Origin: Microcosmobacter sp040493455
Lineage (GTDB): Bacteria > Bacteroidota > Bacteroidia > Flavobacteriales > Flavobacteriaceae
Reading direction: 5' to 3'
Length of the DNA stretch: 64,000 bases
Assembly: GCF_040493455.1 (NCBI RefSeq)
Contig: NZ_JANFDA010000006.1
Location: forward strand, 1-64,000
Shown: piece by piece, positions 60,177-64,000 of the stretch
How positions within the stretch are numbered: position 1 is the first letter of the stretch
Layout: each line of letters opens with the position of its first letter
Position numbers and translations under genes: made by a program
The notes under the pieces: generated by a model
Database searches by the model: none
The model's input: the letters and a program-made list of their open reading frames with translations, nothing else
Told to the model about the DNA's origin: nothing

Positions 60177-62903
60177 CTAAATCTCGTAGCGTAATCTGAA
60201 AGTAATAAATCTAGGTTGTATGAAGTATTCTGTAGCACTAACAGATACATTCCCTGCGGAACTTTGGTTTTGAGAGCGTGTATCTAATAGGTTTGTGGCC
60301 TTGATTTCATATTCCCATTTAGCATCTTTATTTTTTCTGTAGGATAACGAGGCATTCCAAAAATCGAAGGAGTTTATTGTACCATCTTCATCACTAAAAT
60401 TGTTATAAGCATAGTCTGTTCTGAAAGTCACAGATTTCCATATATATGCATCAAATTCTATTGAAGGAGCGCTTGTGTAGAACTTAGTTCTTGTAGCACC
60501 TTGATCATTGTCTTGTATTGTATAACGATACCCTAATTCAACATTTGGTGCGTATCTAAAATTAGTTCGTAATCGAGCTCTATAGGTTTGCGAATAGTTT
60601 TCATTGACAGAACGAATGTCATTATTTATTTGATTGAACTTCGTATAGGTAAAGTTTCCATTCAAAGTCGCTCTTATCTTATTAAAAGTGCGTTGAAAAC
60701 GTCCACTTGCTGTCAAAGATTCGTCAGCAAAATCTGAATTGAACGGCGTACTTACTCTTACTACACTTCCTGGTTCAAAATTTCCTGCAGTTCTTATCAA
60801 ATCGATATTCTTATTGTAATTGATGTTCGCAAAAACATTAGTATAATTGAACATATTGAAACTGTAGTACGACAAGTTGATATTGTGAGACAATGCGCTT
60901 TCTAACTGTTGATCTCCAGAGAAAATAGAATTATAATTATTCAACACTAACCCTCGTGCTAAGTTCGTTACATCAGTGAACTGAGTTTGCATACGATAAT
61001 TCAAATTAATCTGCTCACTCTTCTTCAATTGCATTATCATATTAAAATCTGGCAATATTCTGAAGAAGTTATCTGTAAAGCTTTGTCCAAACTGAGAATT
61101 CTTAGCACTATAGGCATGTGTAGAGAATCCAGGGGTAAATGTGAAAATTCCTGTTTTAACTCTATAGTGTACACCGAGATACACATCACTAAATGTGTAC
61201 TGCGTGTCGTTTGTATCTAAACCATCATTTATAGTTGGTGTAGTTTCAAAAACTTGCCCATTATCTAAATATTGAAAGATATTAGAATTAAAATCTTGTC
61301 TACTATAAATGGTTCCTAGTGTAAGGTTGATGTTGCTCTTGGTGTTTAAGACATTCCAGTAATCTAGTTTAGCATCTAGCTGATTCGATTTTACGCGCTT
61401 ATCTTGCGCAATATTATAGTTAAGCTGCGCTCCTTCTAACCCTAATGCTTGAGCCGTAACATCATAAGAATCTTCATCGCTGTCTGGATCGTTATCTAGG
61501 ATAGCATTGTAAAACGGATCTTCATCTTGTAATAAATGCTGAGCCTCTAACGCAAATATGTTTTTCTCATTTAGTGTATAGTAATAATTAAGGTTCTGAT
61601 TAATACTATAAGGACTAGTATCTTCCAATTGCTTAATATCTCCAATTACTGAAGAATTAAAATTTTGATCTTGAGACTCCTTAGACGTTCTTGCCAAGAC
61701 ATCGTAATCTAACTGATTATTTGCATTGGGCTTGTACTTAGCACTCAGCTTTAGCATTCCCAAATCACTTCTCTGCGTGGTATTGCTTTGTGTGTCTTCA
61801 TCTGGAATTCCAAGTTCCGGATTGGTATAGGTTACAGAGCTATTCTGCTGTAATTCGTTTCTGTTACTCGAAAAGATTCCAAAACCACTAATATCTAAAG
61901 TTTTCTTAGGTGACCAGCTAAAGTTCGCCGCTCCAAATCTGGTATTAATTTCCTTGGCTCTATTATTTTGAAGGGCTAAAAACCCTAAAGCATTGCTGCC
62001 TAAATTAATGTTTGTACCGCTTTGTCGACTTGGCATTCTGAAACCTCCAGAAAAATTGAAATAATCCCTTCTAGTAAACGCCACTTCACCTATATTGTTA
62101 AGGTCGCCAATTACATTGATACTGTAATTGGGGCTGTAATAGAATAGTTTTGGTTGAATTAAATACAGTCCATCTTCCTGAGAGTCACCGCCTCCTGCAA
62201 CAATATTACCAAACCAGAAATTTTTCTTGCCCTCCTTCAGCTTAATATTTAATGCTATATTATCTTGATTGTTGGTAACACCTCCAAGTTGTGAGACCTC
62301 TGAGTAATTCTTTAATACTTGAACCTTGTCTACAGCATTAGAAGGAATGTTCTTAGTTGCCAATTTAGAATCACCATCAAAGAAATCTTTCCCTTCGACC
62401 ATGACTTTACTCACTGTTTTCCCTTCGACCTCTATTTCTCCATCATCATTGACTTCCACTCCAGGGAGCTTTTTGAGGACATCTTCTAGCTTCCGTTCTG
62501 TACCATCCTTAAAGGAATCGGCATTATAGACCAGTGTATCTCCTTTGATACTTACTGGCATTTCATAGGTTAACTCTACCGCATCCAAGGCATTATCTAA
62601 CGTCATTGAAAAATCTCTTGCAATGTCCGCTTCTTTAGTACTTAGCTCTTCCTCTATAGTCTTCATGCCTATATAACTCACCTTTAACTGATAGACTGTA
62701 TTTTTCTTCAGATTGAGTATATATTTTCCTTCATCATTAGATACTCCAAAGGATTCCAGAGCTTTCGTTTCTTTATTTATAGCAATGACATTTGCCAGTT
62801 CTAGAGGTGTTCCAATACTATCTTTAACAACACCTTGCATTTTTATTTGAGCAAAAGATTGCCCAGCTACAAAAAGTAGTAATACTATAATAATTTTTTT
62901 CAT
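60177..62903 (-). CDS. Outer-membrane beta-barrel family protein (TonB-receptor-like with carboxypeptidase-regulatory domain)
   Basis: This 908-residue outer-membrane protein has a signal peptide (IIIVLLLFVAGQSFAQ). Residues of about 20-110 form a CarboxypepD-regulatory-like domain (MQGVVKDSIGTPLELANVIAI, SNDEGKYILNL). Residues of about 115-235 form a plug-like domain (KLEDVLKKLPGVEVNDDGEI, SKVMVEGKDFFDGD, VDKVQVLKNYSE). The rest is a long beta-barrel of the outer-membrane beta-barrel family type, ending FITFRLRYEI. It lacks an obvious TonB box. Such proteins often go with GLPGLI-family neighbours, as here (63 nt upstream). The cargo is unknown. Confidence 0.88.
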   Translation of the reverse strand: MKKIIIVLLLFVAGQSFAQIKMQGVVKDSIGTPLELANVIAINKETKALESFGVSNDEGKYILNLKKNTVYQLKVSYIGMKTIEEELSTKEADIARDFSMTLDNALDAVELTYEMPVSIKGDTLVYNADSFKDGTERKLEDVLKKLPGVEVNDDGEIEVEGKTVSKVMVEGKDFFDGDSKLATKNIPSNAVDKVQVLKNYSEVSQLGGVTNNQDNIALNIKLKEGKKNFWFGNIVAGGGDSQEDGLYLIQPKLFYYSPNYSINVIGDLNNIGEVAFTRRDYFNFSGGFRMPSRQSGTNINLGSNALGFLALQNNRAKEINTRFGAANFSWSPKKTLDISGFGIFSSNRNELQQNSSVTYTNPELGIPDEDTQSNTTQRSDLGMLKLSAKYKPNANNQLDYDVLARTSKESQDQNFNSSVIGDIKQLEDTSPYSINQNLNYYYTLNEKNIFALEAQHLLQDEDPFYNAILDNDPDSDEDSYDVTAQALGLEGAQLNYNIAQDKRVKSNQLDAKLDYWNVLNTKSNINLTLGTIYSRQDFNSNIFQYLDNGQVFETTPTINDGLDTNDTQYTFSDVYLGVHYRVKTGIFTFTPGFSTHAYSAKNSQFGQSFTDNFFRILPDFNMIMQLKKSEQINLNYRMQTQFTDVTNLARGLVLNNYNSIFSGDQQLESALSHNINLSYYSFNMFNYTNVFANINYNKNIDLIRTAGNFEPGSVVRVSTPFNSDFADESLTASGRFQRTFNKIRATLNGNFTYTKFNQINNDIRSVNENYSQTYRARLRTNFRYAPNVELGYRYTIQDNDQGATRTKFYTSAPSIEFDAYIWKSVTFRTDYAYNNFSDEDGTINSFDFWNASLSYRKNKDAKWEYEIKATNLLDTRSQNQSSAGNVSVSATEYFIQPRFITFRLRYEI

Positions 62904-62966
62904 GTCTAGAGGCCTGAAATCTCAGGCGTTTTTTTCTGATTGATTAACTTAATTCTGGAAAGTATT

Positions 62967-63851
62967 TTAATTCCTTCTGAAGTTTCCACGTCTTCGTCCA
63001 CCATACATTTCACGCATTTCCTCAACTTTCTTCTTCATGATATCATTGTACTCTTGCTTTGTGACTTCTTTTCCCTTTGAAGGTTTATCGATTGCTTCTT
63101 TTATTTCAGGATTCAATACTATCTTAGAACAAAGAATTGTGGTTCTATCTGCGCTCACTTCCAAGATTAAACCTGGAAGCCCCCAATATTCTCCTGGACC
63201 TTGATTTACTGGGATTTGTGGTGTATACCAAGCAACAACCTCTATCTCTTTTGGCACTTCAATTTCATCCATAGGATCTGTTGTTTTTGTTGAATCAGAA
63301 GCTTTATCAGCATCCTTTTTCTCATCCTTATCTCTATCTCTTCGCCTCATGCTTCTCCAATCGAACTCATCTACTTTCTTTATCGCTGTAGCTTTAAAGC
63401 AAGTATACTGACCTATTTGTTTCGTTTCAGAACCCATCTTCCATTCCAATGATTTTAATTCATCATTTATTAAAAACTGCTTTCCAAAAAACTCTTGTTC
63501 TTGTAATATTTGTTGATCCTTTACGTTTTTATATTGTGCTCCTCCAGTAAAACTGCTCATAAAAGATCCAAATCCTCTTCCTTGTCCTGGTGCTTCAAGT
63601 CGTTCTTCTTCCTTATAAGTGGATTCAAACTTATTGAACGTAAGGACAAAGGTTTTTTCGAGCATACTCTTCATACGTTCCATGATCATTTTCTTTTGCT
63701 GTTCGCTCATCTGACCTCTTCCCCAATTATCTAGATCGACAGTGGTCTTCGATTGATAATACGCTACACCTTGAAAATCTTGAGCATTTGAGTTTACAGT
63801 GAAAAGAATTGCAATTAGAACTAAGCCGAGTTTTAACGGAAGTGACTTCAT
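62967..63851 (-). CDS. GLPGLI-family protein
   Basis: This 294-residue exported protein has a signal peptide (LGLVLIAILFTVNSNAQ). The family motif is present as PGEYWGLPGLILEVS (residues of about 215-229). The start of the mature part (GVAYYQSKTTVD) and the MGSETKQIGQYTCFKATA block are typical. A charged Arg/Lys/Asp-rich insert (near residues 168-195) and a basic tail (MYGGRRRGNFRRN) are less common. GLPGLI proteins are defined in Bacteroidota; their role is unknown, but they often sit next to TonB-receptor-like barrels, as with the next gene. Confidence 0.9.
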   Translation of the reverse strand: MKSLPLKLGLVLIAILFTVNSNAQDFQGVAYYQSKTTVDLDNWGRGQMSEQQKKMIMERMKSMLEKTFVLTFNKFESTYKEEERLEAPGQGRGFGSFMSSFTGGAQYKNVKDQQILQEQEFFGKQFLINDELKSLEWKMGSETKQIGQYTCFKATAIKKVDEFDWRSMRRRDRDKDEKKDADKASDSTKTTDPMDEIEVPKEIEVVAWYTPQIPVNQGPGEYWGLPGLILEVSADRTTILCSKIVLNPEIKEAIDKPSKGKEVTKQEYNDIMKKKVEEMREMYGGRRRGNFRRN

Positions 63852-64000
63852 GATAAGAATAGTATTTTGATGATTTTTAATTAGTCTCTTTATTTATTAA
63901 CTCATTATGACTGAGTTAAACATCAATAAAAGTACTTTAATTAAATTATATGACTTTAAATTCGATTAAAAGTTTAACTCAATAAAAGTTAAAATAATCC

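Noticed and set aside
63852..64000. Last 149 bases of the window
   Set aside because: AT-rich, presumably the promoter of the GLPGLI gene. No gene or clear box could be supported.

Overview
The window looks like chromosomal DNA of a marine Flavobacteriaceae bacterium (Bacteroidota). The DNA is AT-rich. Several secreted proteins end in type IX secretion (T9SS) sorting domains. There is a gldA gliding-motility gene, a GLPGLI-family protein, DUF3857 transglutaminase pairs, a two-part MetH and many promoters of the Bacteroidota TAnnTTTG type. No tRNA, rRNA, CRISPR array or transposase was found.

Region 1 (1-22049, minus strand) is the most unusual part. It holds two copies of one cassette: a one-component sensor (beta-propeller, triple-Tyr domain, membrane helix, coiled coil, LuxR-like HTH), then a promoter with an 11-bp-spaced direct repeat, then a tiny coiled-coil ORF whose stop lies 1 nt before a giant BspA/DUF285 repeat surface protein. 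Copy A (right) encodes a 2,115-residue giant with a dockerin-like C-terminus, followed by a small T9SS-sorted protein. Copy B (left) encodes a giant of more than 2,676 residues that runs off the window edge and has no stop inside it. The sensor input domains have diverged, while their DNA-binding ends and the upstream repeat motif are conserved.

Region 2 (22181-29591) has an aryl-sulfotransferase-like lipoprotein, an ECF sigma / anti-sigma / outer-membrane barrel operon, a polyprenyl diphosphate synthase and two T9SS-sorted secreted proteins.

Region 3 (29639-43976) is mostly housekeeping on the minus strand. The aromatic amino-acid operon (pheA, aminotransferase, tyrA, DAHP synthase-chorismate mutase) has an upstream leader peptide with YYNWFYFF and a terminator/antiterminator pair, i.e. 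a ribosome-stalling attenuator. Downstream are rsgA, dtd, two DUF3857 proteins, a MazG-like protein, aroA, queA and rlmN. gldA and a 59-residue membrane protein diverge from it.

Region 4 (44158-56320) is centred on methionine: metB-like, homoserine dehydrogenase, split metH, a 30-residue membrane ORF, metF and an aminotransferase on the minus strand behind a SAM-I riboswitch, and metK on the plus strand behind a probable SAM-II riboswitch. The two aptamers lie back to back in one 490-bp intergenic region, and the SAM-I P4 arm contains a palindrome resembling an interspersed repeat.

Region 5 (56397-63851) has two tandem lipoproteins that share a nearly identical block, an outer-membrane beta-barrel/carboxypeptidase-regulatory protein and a GLPGLI-family protein. 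Short palindromic elements recur between genes at 24609, 44910, 54651 and 60119, several of them forming part of RNA hairpins.
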